DNA of 48,734 bases, taken from CAZLYK01 sp964563495 (GTDB lineage Bacteria > Acidobacteriota > Blastocatellia > RBC074). The stretch spans positions 1 through 48,734 of the forward strand of contig CAZLYK010000028.1 in assembly GCA_964563495.1 (NCBI GenBank). The letters are read 5' to 3'. Each line of letters starts with the position of its first letter. Within the stretch, counting starts at the first letter, position 1. The translations under genes and the position numbers were made by a program. The notes under the pieces were generated by a model. The model did no database searches, was not told the origin of the DNA, and saw only the letters and a list, made by a program, of their open reading frames with translations. This document shows positions 36,101 through 43,599 of the stretch, piece after piece.

Positions 36101-38988
36101 CTGATCGCCGTCGCCTGGCCTGCCACACTGGGCGCGGTATAGCCAACTTTGACTTCACCATCATTGTTGATGGCCGTGCCTTTGATAACAGCGATAATCT
36201 GATCATGGTCGGCCAGCGCTTCCGGGAGCCGTTTGAGCAGCACCAGACCAGCGCCATTGCCAAAGAGCGTGCCCTGCGCCTCGGCATCAAAGGCGCGACA
36301 ATGCCCATCAGGCGAACGCACCATACCATCTTCGTAGAGATAGCCGCCTTTGTGCGGCACGACCACGGACACGCCGCCTGCCAACGCCATGTCACATTCA
36401 CCCGTCTGCAAACTCTGGCAGGCCAGGTGTACCGCGACCAGCGAGGTGGAGCAGGCGGTTTGCACATTGATACTTGGCCCCCTCAGGTTCAGCTTATACG
36501 AGATACGCGTGGCCAGATAGCTGCGGTCATTGCCGATCTTGGCCTGAAATTGAGCCATGTCGGTCTCAATAAATGGCTGCTGCGTCGTAATCCCCAAGCT
36601 TGGCCCGACATTGTTGAGCAGGTAGGTGCTCATACTGGAACCGGCGTAGACCCCCACCAATCCCGGATAGCTTTCCGGGTTATAACCGGCGCGCTCAAAG
36701 GCTTCCCAAGCACATTCCAACAGCATCCGTTGTTGCGGGTCGGTGACGGCCGCTTCCTTGGGACTATATCCAAAAAAAGCGGCATCGAATTGTTCGATCT
36801 CGGTTAAAACGCCGCCGGCTTTGACGTAGTCGGGATGGCGGCGCAAAATGGCATCCTGTTGTTCCAATTCTTCGTCGCTGAAAAAGCTAATTGACTCCAC
36901 TCCTTCACAAAGGTTCTGCCAGAACTGTTCAATCGTTTGGGCGCCGGGGAAGCGACCGGCAAGCCCGATGATGGCAATGCCCGTGCCTTGAGCGGTGGTT
37001 CCCGGTTGGGCAGGCGGCTTGCGTACAGCTTGATGGGGGCGGGCGGAAGCACTCGGCTTCCCGTTTTCGTGCGACTCATGAGTCAATTCAGCCACATGCT
37101 GGGCCAGAGTGTGAATGGTTGGGTACTGAAACAAGGCCACGGCCGACAGGTTGACGGCAAAGGCCGCAGTCACGGCTTTGTGCATTTGGGTGAGTAGCAG
37201 CGAGGAGCCGCCCAGTTCAAAAAAATTATCGTGAATGCCCACCTCCTCTAAGCCCAGGAGTTGGCGCCAAATCTGTGCCAGCCGTTGTTCCGGCGCGCTG
37301 CCAGGGTTGACCAGGGCCGTGGCCAGCGCCGGACGCGTCCAAACAGGTGCGGGCAGGGCGCGGCGGTCGAGTTTGCCGCTGGGTGTTAAGGGCATCGTTT
37401 CGACCCGGACAAAGCGCGTGGGAACCATATAGTCAGGCAGGTGCGCTTCCAGATAACGCCATAGTTCAGGCTCAAGCTGACCTGTCGTCTCGTTTTTGTC
37501 CGCGGCGGCAGGCACAAGGTAACCTACCAGTTGCTGGTTGCCGGCCGCATCCTCGCGCGCCGCCACGGCGCATTCACGCACGGCCGGATGTTGGCGCAGC
37601 GCCGCCTCAATTTCGCCCAATTCCACACGAAAACCGCGGATTTTAACCTGCTGATCCATGCGCCCCAGGTGTTCAATCACAGGGCATCCATTGGGCGAGG
37701 GTTGGTAGCGCGCCAGATCGCCGGTTTTGTAGAGTAATCCTGAGCCAAAGGGATTGGGGACAAACTTTTGTTGATTCAACTCCGGGCGGTTTAAGTAACC
37801 ACGCGCCACTCCCACGCCGCCAATGCAGAACTCCCCCTCCTCACCTACCGCCACCGGCTCGTTTTGCTCATCCAAAATATACGCTTGAACATTGTGCAAC
37901 GGTCGCCCTACCGGAACGAACGTCGGCCAACCGGACGGATCGCCCTGTAACGTCAAGGTGGTGGCATCTTGAAACTCGGTGGCGCCATAATGGTTGTGTA
38001 ACATGGCCCCAGTGTGGCGAAAAAGGTGGGCAATCGCGGGGGTAATTTGCAACAATTCACCGGTGGTGATGACTTCGCGTAAGCTGGTCGGCAGTGGGCC
38101 ATCCTGGGCGGCTTCGGCCAGTTGGAGCAAGGCCGTCACCGGTAGAAAGAGCTTTTCAATCGCCTGGTCGCGGATGAACTCGGCCAGCGCCACGCCGTTG
38201 CGGCGAGTCTCCTCAGCCACCAGCACCAGCGTGCCGCCCAAGCAAAGCGTCGCAAAAATCTCATGAAACGAAAAGTCGAAGCTAACGGCGCAGAATTGCA
38301 GTGTTTTCACCCCTTGCACCGGCAGTCGCGTCTGTTTATGCCACCAGAGCATGTTGACCAGAGAACGATGTTCCATCAACGCGCCTTTGGGGTTGCCAGT
38401 GGAGCCGGAGGTGTAGATGCAATAGGCCAGGTTGTGCGGTTGAACGCCACTGACCGGGTTCTCACTGGTTGGGTTGTCCAGTGTAGTTTGGAAGGGCGCA
38501 CTTTCATCCTGATCAAGGCAGACAACTTGACAGTGGGCCGTCTCGGTAAGTGCCAACTGCGCCAACCGCGTGGTCGTCGTGAGCAAGACGCGGGCAACAG
38601 AATCTTGCAGCATATAGGCGATGCGTTCGACCGGATAGCTAGCGTCAAGTGGCAGGTACGCGCCACCCGCCTTGAAAATGCCCAGTAACCCAACAAAGAG
38701 ATCGATGGAACGTTCGATACAAATCCCCACCAGGTCATCGGGTTGTACCCCCATCGCCTGTAACCGTTGTGCCAGTTGATTGGCGCGACTATTCAGTGCT
38801 TGATAGGTTAGCTGTCGTTCGCCATCGATCAAGGCAATGGCCTCCGGCGTCGCCGCTACCTGTTGCTCAAACAACTGATGCACACAGAGTGCAGGAAAGT
38901 CCGCCTGCGTTGCATTCCAATCAACTAAAAGTTGTTGCCGTTCCGCCGCCGTACGAGGGTATTTTGGGCGTATCGTCTCTTTGTTCAT
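30142..38988 (-). CDS. CyrB-like hybrid NRPS/PKS: A-PCP-KS-AT-DH-cMT-KR-ACP
   Basis: 2948 residues; ATG 38988 with a weak ribosome site. Positions: A domain with YTSGSTGNPKG (about 191) and SFDFSFHEIF (about 237); PCP LGGSSLL (about 593); KS TACSTSL (about 846); AT GHSAGEY (about 1314); DH HTVFGEVVSP (about 1626) with HPGVLDACLQ; C-methyltransferase LEIGAGTGG (about 2125); KR TGGLGGLG (about 2542) with an LDD motif; ACP LGMDSLM (about 2846). There is no condensation domain, so the A-PCP pair loads the starter. The same domain order and size is known for CyrB, which takes guanidinoacetate from CyrA; here too an amidinotransferase gene lies just upstream (50 bp). Pocket residues read D F H F I T H D A, no amino-acid code that I recognise. 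The KR has His where the catalytic Tyr is expected (SNHAAANALL). The AT selectivity motif reads VAAH. Expected product: an alpha-methyl enoyl chain. Confidence 0.93.
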   Translation of the reverse strand: MNKETIRPKYPRTAAERQQLLVDWNATQADFPALCVHQLFEQQVAATPEAIALIDGERQLTYQALNSRANQLAQRLQAMGVQPDDLVGICIERSIDLFVGLLGIFKAGGAYLPLDASYPVERIAYMLQDSVARVLLTTTTRLAQLALTETAHCQVVCLDQDESAPFQTTLDNPTSENPVSGVQPHNLAYCIYTSGSTGNPKGALMEHRSLVNMLWWHKQTRLPVQGVKTLQFCAVSFDFSFHEIFATLCLGGTLVLVAEETRRNGVALAEFIRDQAIEKLFLPVTALLQLAEAAQDGPLPTSLREVITTGELLQITPAIAHLFRHTGAMLHNHYGATEFQDATTLTLQGDPSGWPTFVPVGRPLHNVQAYILDEQNEPVAVGEEGEFCIGGVGVARGYLNRPELNQQKFVPNPFGSGLLYKTGDLARYQPSPNGCPVIEHLGRMDQQVKIRGFRVELGEIEAALRQHPAVRECAVAAREDAAGNQQLVGYLVPAAADKNETTGQLEPELWRYLEAHLPDYMVPTRFVRVETMPLTPSGKLDRRALPAPVWTRPALATALVNPGSAPEQRLAQIWRQLLGLEEVGIHDNFFELGGSSLLLTQMHKAVTAAFAVNLSAVALFQYPTIHTLAQHVAELTHESHENGKPSASARPHQAVRKPPAQPGTTAQGTGIAIIGLAGRFPGAQTIEQFWQNLCEGVESISFFSDEELEQQDAILRRHPDYVKAGGVLTEIEQFDAAFFGYSPKEAAVTDPQQRMLLECAWEAFERAGYNPESYPGLVGVYAGSSMSTYLLNNVGPSLGITTQQPFIETDMAQFQAKIGNDRSYLATRISYKLNLRGPSINVQTACSTSLVAVHLACQSLQTGECDMALAGGVSVVVPHKGGYLYEDGMVRSPDGHCRAFDAEAQGTLFGNGAGLVLLKRLPEALADHDQIIAVIKGTAINNDGEVKVGYTAPSVAGQATAISEALRMAEVDAGTIGYVETHGTATKLGDPIEIAALTQAFAQSSKADSLPPQQCAIGSVKTNIGHLDEAAGIAGLIKTALALQHKQIPPSLHFVTPNSAIDFANSPFYVNTKLADWPRNGKPRRAGVSSFGVGGTNSHIVLEEAPLDDKAIRRQGEKATGNERSHHLLALSARTPKALQELAQRYIGFCATNPDTNPADLCFTANTGRKHFAQRMAVVADSTEKLGQQLQEAIQSIADAPKAAPKAAPKAAMDQPKIAFLFTGHGAQYLGMSRELYQTQPIFRQIIDRCDEIISAGNYLDCSLHDILYAQNTSDANALIDRFAYAQPALFALEYALAQLWMAWGITPDVVMGHSAGEYAAACVAGVFSLEDGLKLMVERGRLMQNVARAGEMMAVAASEEYVATLLQEIGPTYKDLVAIAAINGPESVVVSGVREALDAICETLSRQAIKYERLAVPVAAHSPLMRPVLSEFAPITRQVHYATPTITLISNVTGEITTSEVATAEYWRRHILQPVRFAQSMQTIAALGVEYLVEIGPNPVLLGMGGKCLPDHGGLWLPSLRASRGDWQQMLDSLGQLYTQGVNVNWAGLDNDRPVGAGSHRARHKVVLPTYPFQRQTCWIEPAPHKERRASAPAPLIDTLTQSPRLKEIVSETRFNTERLPFLADHTVFGEVVSPGACQLAMVLQAAHLAYPNRSIQLVDVILPQALVLVGGASRTVQVIFSPEAQPNGEESATAFEVISFSADQSSDTLQTHASGKLAFAPVVQAAPIDLAALQARCPIAVDMAALAAQATAQHTYFGPSFRWLAAVWRGETEVIGRLALPEAIGALDGYQLHPGVLDACLQLPGALQMDGDQTEAWLPFAMDTLSLAAAVTGQAWWCHVQLQQVAPDSNGESRPPQRWNVQLIDDAGAVILTVAGFTERAAPRHLVLGTAAWRDWLYRLQWQPQPRFGHLPAYLPPPAAIHESLQEQATAWLTAPIIQQQQVALCQLETLCIDYILAAFAKAGFHFQPGSHWRTEQIARQLGVIPAYHRLLERLLQMLAEAGILTSVSSNDLTQNKESWQVLRTPTPRSPQAELQRLQAEYGAVIEAELALLARCASGLSEVLRGVQNPLELLFPGGDASLVNRTYQNSPIADVMNRLAQNAVKTALAQLPPGRGVRILEIGAGTGGTTAGLLPLLPAGQTDYLFTDIGAGFLRTAQEKFADYPFLRYQTLDIEQPPAQQGIDLHGYGIVLAANVLHATRDLPTTLAHVQHLLAPGGLLVLLEDTRASGWVDLTFGLTDGWWRFSDQRQHHPQPHPLLTANQWRQLFLTSGFQAVAAMPDAATTEDVGQAVFLTQTNTTVADTGRTWLLLIDDAMLGEALATQLRQRGEQPILVYSGDAYQPVCPAVCPEGQAGNAAQSFQIRPDHAEDYQRLLGAFPNLYGVVQLWGMANPNGQSDEEVESVAQDVCAPALHLVQALLHDRTTQPRLWFVTRDAQAVQTTDRVTGFAQAALWGLGRTVALEHPELHCTCLDLAGGIPPVEQAADLCAQLTSTVTAAPQETQVALRNDGRYVARLLSCQPSQPTALPIRAEATYLVTGGLGGLGLQVARWLVEQGAHHLFLIGRSRPTIAAAQQIAVLQALGAEVTVVQADVSQQEQIARTLAQVPSEFPLRGVIHAAGILDDGALLQQTWERFARVLAPKVAGAWHLHTITQTMPLDFFVLFSSASGLLGSRGQSNHAAANALLDSLAHYRRARNLPALSIDWGSWSEIGSAAATVQRDAVQMAVRGEGVIAPEQGIQSFAYLLRQAEAQVGVMPIIWEKFLATQQANAPLFAQLAQRAVAQKHSIQPVVATQLSFYQRLAQAVPEQRRALLVQQVQTLVARVLGLSETQQTNWQAGLMDLGMDSLMAIELRNMLARSLEQALPATLFFTYPTVPALTEYLLQTLFSDNPSPEPMAAAKDAAMLNINETAIPIGTANGMFETWPGDMAAALGKEWEQLTTLLDN
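31925..31955. repeat. Palindrome plus 10-bp direct repeat in the linker before the KR
   Basis: TGTCCT (31925-31930) and AGGACA (31933-31938) form a hairpin; GGACAAACTG occurs at 31934-31943 and again at 31946-31955 (period 12). Encodes the odd stretch VCPAVCPEGQAG in the hybrid synthase between the cMT and KR domains. Confidence 0.6.
35354..35389. repeat. Degenerate 12-bp tandem repeat encoding APKA in the KS-AT linker
   Basis: Three units of GCGGCTTTTGGG-type sequence (35354-35365, 35366-35377, 35378-35389) give APKAAPKAAPKAA just before the start of the acyltransferase (KIAFLFTGHGAQ). Confidence 0.8.
35630..35661. repeat. 8-bp tandem repeat (NYCGCCTT x4) in the KS-AT linker
   Basis: GTCGCCTT, CTCGCCTT, GCCGCCTT and ATCGCCTT follow each other at 35630-35661. 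They encode a basic insertion (DKAIRRQGEKATGNE) that the equivalent linker of the second PKS does not have. Eight is not a multiple of three, so unit changes would shift the frame. Confidence 0.75.
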
Positions 38989-39038
38989 CTTGTCATCATG
39001 TCCGTCTTGTCAGGATTACAGCTCAAGCCTTGTCGCTC

Positions 39039-40211
39039 TTAAAGAAAGCGCGACGCGCCGTTACTCTTTGCAACCACCGGTTCATAGCGCAAAGCCGGGA
39101 AATAATCCTCACAGGTTCCCTTGCGGCGAATGTCCCAAGTTGCGCAATGGAGCGACCCGCCAAATTCAAAGACGTTCCGGAAAGGGATGGGATAAACATC
39201 AAAGCCGAGCTTATGGAGCAATTCTTGCAACGGCGTTTCTTGCGCTTCGCAGATCACCTTATGGGGCGAAATGCTCAATACATTCATGGCCAGCCACTTG
39301 CTCGACTGACAGAACATGGGCATCTCATCATTGGTCGAGGTGGGCTGGGGCGCATCAACAAATTGCCAATCGTTGTCAAAGAAGAGCTTCCCTTCGCCTT
39401 CCCGAATGGGGCGTTCCGGGTTGGTCAGGACAATGCCGGGCGCCAATGGCACAAAGGTGCAATCGATGTGGGAGGGGAATAGATCTAAGGGAAAGTGAAT
39501 GTCATGGACGCGGAAGCCGCGCGGTTCCAAATGTTTTTTGAGCCAGCGAATCCCCGCGCGGTTGGTGGTCATCGATTCTTGGACAAAAACATCGCGCCCC
39601 AAACGGGTGCAATCGGCCGCGTCGAAGATCACCTCATCCTGGGTGATACAGAACTCAAAATCGTGCATGCGCGCATAACGTTCTTCCAACGGCCAGGTCC
39701 AGAACTCTTCGCGGTACATGGCATCCTGCATGGTGGGTTTGGGCGCTGCGTTCCAAATCATCGATGGATCGTTTTGCCAATACTCATAGACCAGCTTGCG
39801 ATACGGCAGATATTCAAAAAAGCGCCCGCGTCGTGACATGGTGGCTTCGAGGATTTCGTTGCCGAATGTGATCATCACATCGCGCGGGCAGACCGCACAA
39901 TATTGATTTTCCACCTCAAACAATGGAGTTTTGACAGCCGCGCCAAAATTATGCTTTTCCGGTCGGCGCACCGTCACGCCGTGCGATTCGAGCAGGGCAG
40001 CGAGCCCATTTAATTCCTCATTCGCTTTGTCGGTGACTGCTTGCTTTTTGGGTCCTCTGGGAAAGGGAAAATTTTCGGCGATTTTTTTGTCCCGTAACGC
40101 CGGGCGATTTCCTGGTTCTGTCGGCTCAAAGTTCGCATCATCTGCGATCCCGACTACCATTTCTTCCAGTTCATCCCACTCATTCCAGGCATTGACGATT
40201 CCACTTTGCAT
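39039..40211 (-). CDS. Amidinotransferase of the glycine amidinotransferase family (CyrA/SxtG-like)
   Basis: 390 residues from ATG 40211, chosen for the strong GAGGAGG 6-7 nt upstream; the open frame reaches 40280. The enzyme moves the amidino group of arginine to an amine. Visible: NAWNEWDELEEMVVGIADDA (N-terminal propeller blade), FDAADCTRLGRDVFVQ with the catalytic Asp (about 198), HFPLDLFPSHIDCTFVPLAPG with the catalytic His (about 250) and GGSLHCATWDIRRKG with the nucleophilic Cys (about 357). Length and motifs fit CyrA of cylindrospermopsin and SxtG of saxitoxin synthesis. It lies between panD and the CyrB-like synthase. The acceptor could be glycine (giving guanidinoacetate, the CyrA reaction) or beta-alanine from PanD (giving 3-guanidinopropionate). 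The first is better supported, because the NRPS at 21347-24814 already accounts for the beta-alanine. Confidence 0.93.
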   Translation of the reverse strand: MQSGIVNAWNEWDELEEMVVGIADDANFEPTEPGNRPALRDKKIAENFPFPRGPKKQAVTDKANEELNGLAALLESHGVTVRRPEKHNFGAAVKTPLFEVENQYCAVCPRDVMITFGNEILEATMSRRGRFFEYLPYRKLVYEYWQNDPSMIWNAAPKPTMQDAMYREEFWTWPLEERYARMHDFEFCITQDEVIFDAADCTRLGRDVFVQESMTTNRAGIRWLKKHLEPRGFRVHDIHFPLDLFPSHIDCTFVPLAPGIVLTNPERPIREGEGKLFFDNDWQFVDAPQPTSTNDEMPMFCQSSKWLAMNVLSISPHKVICEAQETPLQELLHKLGFDVYPIPFRNVFEFGGSLHCATWDIRRKGTCEDYFPALRYEPVVAKSNGASRFL

Positions 40212-40323
40212 ATCTACCTCCTCAATTAATGGATAGTTGAAAATGATCGGCGGCGTGTCATCCAAGAGGCATTGAACCAACCAGTCGCTTGACTGTGCAA
40301 TCTACGCGACTGCGCGCTACTGA

Positions 40324-40671
40324 CTATAAATAGCGAACAAATCTGTTCTGCTGATCCACCAGGATGGCTTTCGCATCGATCGGGCCGTCTGCCAACTGAA
40401 AGCCGATAATAATGATCTCTTCCCCAGCCTTGATCAGGTGCGCCGCGGCGCCATTGATACAGATCACGCCCGAATCTCGTTCGCCGCGGATCGTGTAGGT
40501 TTCCAGGCGAGCGCCGGAGGTGTTGCTGACAACCAATACTTTTTCACCCACCAGGAAGCCCGCTTTTTCCAGGAGCGTTTCATCAATCGTGATGCTGCCG
40601 ACGTAGGTTAACTCTGCTTGTGTGACCGTTGCTTTATGGATTTTTGAACTCATCATCCATCGCATACCCAT
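40324..40671 (-). CDS. panD: Aspartate 1-decarboxylase
   Basis: About 115 residues. ATG 40671 is best spaced from AAGGA (9 nt); 40677 and 40665 are alternatives, and homologues usually begin at the equivalent of 40665 (MRWMMSSKIHKATVT). It decarboxylates L-aspartate to beta-alanine. The protein cleaves itself at Gly-Ser to make the pyruvoyl cofactor: the site is YVGSITID. Other family landmarks are ETYTIRGERDSGVICINGAAAHLI and EIIIIGFQ. It is the first gene of the biosynthetic set, 53 bp after the lipoprotein gene and 112 bp before the amidinotransferase. Since pantothenate genes do not accompany it, and an A domain with a beta-alanine code lies in the cluster, it probably feeds the NRPS rather than CoA synthesis. 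Confidence 0.95.
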   Translation of the reverse strand: MGMRWMMSSKIHKATVTQAELTYVGSITIDETLLEKAGFLVGEKVLVVSNTSGARLETYTIRGERDSGVICINGAAAHLIKAGEEIIIIGFQLADGPIDAKAILVDQQNRFVRYL

Positions 40672-40724
40672 ATACATATTTCCTTTGTTTGTGGGATGAC
40701 TGCAGAAGTAATCACAGATTGCCC

Positions 40725-41327
40725 TCAGTCAAGATCCGCCTCGCTCAATCGAAACGCCTCCCGTAAAGCCCGAATCCGATTGGCAAACGGCTCCAGATCG
40801 CTCTTCGCGGCGAGGAAGATGTCCAACTGCTGACTCAGCATTGTCAGTTCCGGGAAGTCCTTCTCTCTGCCCAACTCCACCCGCAACCGCACACCCTCCG
40901 CCAGTTCAATCCATTTCTGATTGCGCTCACCGTCCTGTTGCAGTTGCTGCACTCCCCCCTGTTGGATGGCCAGTACCATGGGGATCTTCCACTGCCGCTG
41001 CGCGAGCGCCTGCTGCAGCTCGCGCCGCTTGCTCTGGATGGCGACCAGTTGCTCTGCATAGGAGTTAAATCGTTTGGTGAATTCGGCCTGCGATAGTTTC
41101 CCCAATTCATCCAGGGTGATCCGCAGTTCCCGCGCGACCTTGTGCTCCTTCATTACTTCCTCCCGCCCATCGGGAGTGAGTGCTTTGAAGATTTTCCCCA
41201 GCGCCCGCGCCTCGTCGCGCTGGCCGGCATACGGCTGCGGCGCGAGGTGGATGCAACCGGAAAAGAGCGTGCTCAAGACGATCAGCAGCGCTACTCGAAA
41301 CCAACTGTGTCGAACCTTGAGGCGCAT
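40725..41327 (-). CDS. Putative lipoprotein of unknown function
   Basis: 200 residues. The N-terminus is a lipoprotein signal (basic MRLKVRHSWFR, hydrophobic VALLIVLSTLF, lipobox LFSGC with Cys25). The mature part is mostly charged helix, probably coiled coil (DELGKLSQAEFTKRFNSYAE, RRELQQALAQRQ). No family recognised. The start lies one base beyond the SPFH stop, so it is translationally coupled to the SPFH gene and the two products likely act together at the membrane. It is the last gene before panD. Confidence 0.75.
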   Translation of the reverse strand: MRLKVRHSWFRVALLIVLSTLFSGCIHLAPQPYAGQRDEARALGKIFKALTPDGREEVMKEHKVARELRITLDELGKLSQAEFTKRFNSYAEQLVAIQSKRRELQQALAQRQWKIPMVLAIQQGGVQQLQQDGERNQKWIELAEGVRLRVELGREKDFPELTMLSQQLDIFLAAKSDLEPFANRIRALREAFRLSEADLD

Positions 41328-41328
41328 A

Positions 41329-42312
41329 TCATTTCACGTCGGGCGTGTTGCCCAGCAGCAGCGGAAGGTCGCCCTTGCTCCCAATCACGACGATTTTCGC
41401 ATTCGGAGATTTCGCCAGCTCCAACGTAGCCTGAATGCCCTTCCACACCAGTACATTCCGTGGGATGCCGGAAGCGAGTTTGGCGTACTCTTGCAGCCCC
41501 TTGGCTTCTTCCAGTTTCCGCTTCGCTTCTTCCTTTTCCTCCTCCACTCTGTGGATCGCCGCCAGCGCATTCTGTTGGGCTTCCACTTTATTCTGGATTG
41601 CCGTCTGCACCTGTTCCGGGAGCTTGATGTTGAAGAGCGCGACATCCTCGATTTCCAGGAATTCGCCCCCGATCAATTGTTTCGTACTCTCGAAAATCCG
41701 GCTGACTGAAGCGCCCGTTTCGGAGCCGTAGACTTCCTCCGCGAGGAACTGACCAATGACTCGTTGGACGGAGCTTTTTAACTGCGGCGTCACGAAAGTA
41801 TTGACATAGTCGGGCCCAAAGCGCCGGTGCAAATGCGGCACGACATCAGGAATCGGATGGAACCGGAGTTGCGCATCCAGATTGACCTCCAGGCCATTCC
41901 TGGAAAGAACTGTCACGGATTGAACCAGGGTCTGGCTCCTCACCACATAGCGATAGGACCTATCCCAAGGCGTAATGACATGCAGTCCTTCTCGCCCGAC
42001 CTGGTTGTGCTGGGTTCCGCCGAAGAGTCGGTAATACACCACCACCACTTCGCCAGTGTCCACCGTCACGAACATGCGGTCACGGAGAATAAAGACCACC
42101 GCCGCCAACACGAGCAGCAAAATTTTCCATTTGGTGGGCCGAATCAGCTTCCACAACCACGACTTCTTGCGCTTCTCGCCGGGTGCGTTGTCCGGTTGAT
42201 TCCCCGGTGCATCGGTTTCATCTACGGATGCAGCCGTCGGATCATCGTCAGTGTGACTCTCGGTGGTATTCAAGAACTCCTCCGCGTTATTGCAACTTCG
42301 AACCTGCGGCAC
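41329..42312 (-). CDS. SPFH/band-7 (prohibitin-like) membrane protein
   Basis: 327 residues from GTG 42312; a TTG near 42267 with GGAGGAG just upstream is a possible alternative. An acidic N-terminal tail is followed by one membrane helix (ILLLVLAAVVFIL, about 64-78) and the SPFH domain: VDTGEVVVVYYRLFGGTQHN, LHVITPWDRSYRYVVRSQTL, LEVNLDAQLRFHPIPD, VRRFG-like PHLHRRFGPDYVNTFVTPQL and FLEIEDVALFNIKLPEQVQT. A long charged helix follows (AIHRVEEEKEEAKRKLEEAK). Such proteins form ring or cage oligomers that organise membrane areas and control proteases. Upstream is the DUF697 gene (182 bp), downstream the coupled lipoprotein. Confidence 0.88.
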   Translation of the reverse strand: MPQVRSCNNAEEFLNTTESHTDDDPTAASVDETDAPGNQPDNAPGEKRKKSWLWKLIRPTKWKILLLVLAAVVFILRDRMFVTVDTGEVVVVYYRLFGGTQHNQVGREGLHVITPWDRSYRYVVRSQTLVQSVTVLSRNGLEVNLDAQLRFHPIPDVVPHLHRRFGPDYVNTFVTPQLKSSVQRVIGQFLAEEVYGSETGASVSRIFESTKQLIGGEFLEIEDVALFNIKLPEQVQTAIQNKVEAQQNALAAIHRVEEEKEEAKRKLEEAKGLQEYAKLASGIPRNVLVWKGIQATLELAKSPNAKIVVIGSKGDLPLLLGNTPDVK

Positions 42313-42494
42313 GCGCCCCTGGGCACACTAATGCCCTCACAGGAGTGCAGGAGAGACAAGGAGAAGGATGGAAAGCCGCGAGCGAGCGCCTTGCGGCTCT
42401 CTTCGTCCCTCTTTCTCTTCGGCCCCGCTGTCGTTCTTCCCTCGCGGCCTTCGCGCGCCACGGGGTGAGACTATTTAGCTGAAAAACTTTCGGT

Positions 42495-43460
42495 TCAAGC
42501 GGGCGTCACACTCGTTGCGGGTGCGGGTTCGTCAGCCTGGCGCACCGTTCCGCCCGCTTTCTTGAATTCGCTGACGAAATATTCCGTGAAAGCCTTTGGA
42601 TCAAAGGTCAATAAGGTTCCACCGCTCTCGAAATGCATGATGAACACGTTGCCGACAGCTCGCGTCAGGGCATAAGCCAGGATCGGCGTGGCCACGAAAT
42701 ACACCACCGTGCCCGCCACAGCAGCAGGGAGCGATGCAAGCGCGATTCCGGCGCCGTGCCCGATCCCAACTGGAATCACGGATCCAAACAACGATAAGAT
42801 CACGCCACGAATCTGATCCTTGCTTGCTTTTTGGCCGAACGCGCGGGCGATGCGCCGGACCATCAGAACCTGCACGATCAGAACGGCCGCGAAGTTCAAT
42901 AGACCGCCCGGCAGCAAACCCACGGCAGCCGCCCACTTCGACTCCCGACTCACAATCTGTAACGCTTCCGTGACTGGCTCTGCCGCCGGCTGCTCGGCGC
43001 TTTCCGCGCCGGCGCCTTCCGTTGGCTCCTTGCGCCCTCGCTCCGGCAACCGGGATCGGACCGAAGCAAGGAATCGTTTGGGCCGATCCTTCCACCCCGC
43101 GGCCATCGCCTCCAACTCATCCGCCCGTTCCAGCGCTTGCCTGGCTTCGGAATACTTGCCTTCGCTCGTCAGCAGGAGCGCTTTTTCGCGCTCCGCCTTC
43201 GCCTCGGCCAGCCGCTCGGTCTTTGACTCTTCCGCCTGGATACTCTCCACGTCCTTGAGTGCGCGCTTGGCTTCGACATAGCGCTCTTCACGCAGAAATT
43301 GCGCAACCTTCTCTTGCGCCGCCTTGAGCCGCGCGGCGCGATCCGCTCCGGCATCGCCGGTCTCCTGAGGCGCCTCTACTGCCGCCTGCTGTTCCGGAAC
43401 GACATCGATTGCGGCGCTCTGATCAGCATGCTCCGCGTTTGCGTTGAACGTCTTCTTCAT
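42495..43460 (-). CDS. DUF697 (YcjF-like) membrane protein with coiled N-terminus
   Basis: 321 residues from ATG 43460, which has AGGAGATTCT before it; the frame reaches 43505. Residues about 35-135 are two helical repeats of the form KVAQFLREERYVEAKRALKD and KALLLTSEGKYSEARQALER, TPR-like. Then a linker with acidic and Ala/Pro residues, and the membrane part (about 180-300): WAAAVGLLPGGLLNFAAVLI, QVLMVRRIARAFGQK, glycine- and alanine-rich hairpins, and ALTRAVGNVFIMHFESGGTL plus TFDPKAF, the typical end of DUF697 proteins. No GTPase partner is in the window. It starts the SPFH-lipoprotein run and sits just behind a promoter module also found before regulator 1. Confidence 0.8.
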   Translation of the reverse strand: MKKTFNANAEHADQSAAIDVVPEQQAAVEAPQETGDAGADRAARLKAAQEKVAQFLREERYVEAKRALKDVESIQAEESKTERLAEAKAEREKALLLTSEGKYSEARQALERADELEAMAAGWKDRPKRFLASVRSRLPERGRKEPTEGAGAESAEQPAAEPVTEALQIVSRESKWAAAVGLLPGGLLNFAAVLIVQVLMVRRIARAFGQKASKDQIRGVILSLFGSVIPVGIGHGAGIALASLPAAVAGTVVYFVATPILAYALTRAVGNVFIMHFESGGTLLTFDPKAFTEYFVSEFKKAGGTVRQADEPAPATSVTPA

Positions 43461-43510
43461 AGAATCTCCTGGTTGTTTTGATTTAGCGGCTTGCTTGACC
43501 CACAAGAATC

Positions 43511-43593
43511 ACCGTAGCTGCGGACTATAAGGGTAATTTTTAACCGTGTGTATCCGTGAAACTCGGTATTTTTCGCTCCGTGAAACTACGTAG
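43511..43593 (-). promoter_or_regulatory. Promoter/operator module, copy 1 (upstream of the DUF697 operon)
   Basis: 83 bp about 86% identical to 44511-44593. Minus-strand elements kept in both copies: TACACA (43547-43552), a 17-bp spacer and TATAGT (43524-43529). Upstream of the -35 lie two GTTTCACGGA boxes with a 24-bp period (43553-43562 and 43577-43586), a possible regulator site. Transcription would start near 43517, about 57 nt before the DUF697 ATG. Confidence 0.55.
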
Positions 43594-43599
43594 ACAGCG

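Noticed and set aside
42370..42400. Terminator between the DUF697 and SPFH genes (AGCCGC...GCGGCT)
   Set aside because: A 6-bp stem with a long loop and only three T residues; too weak to call.
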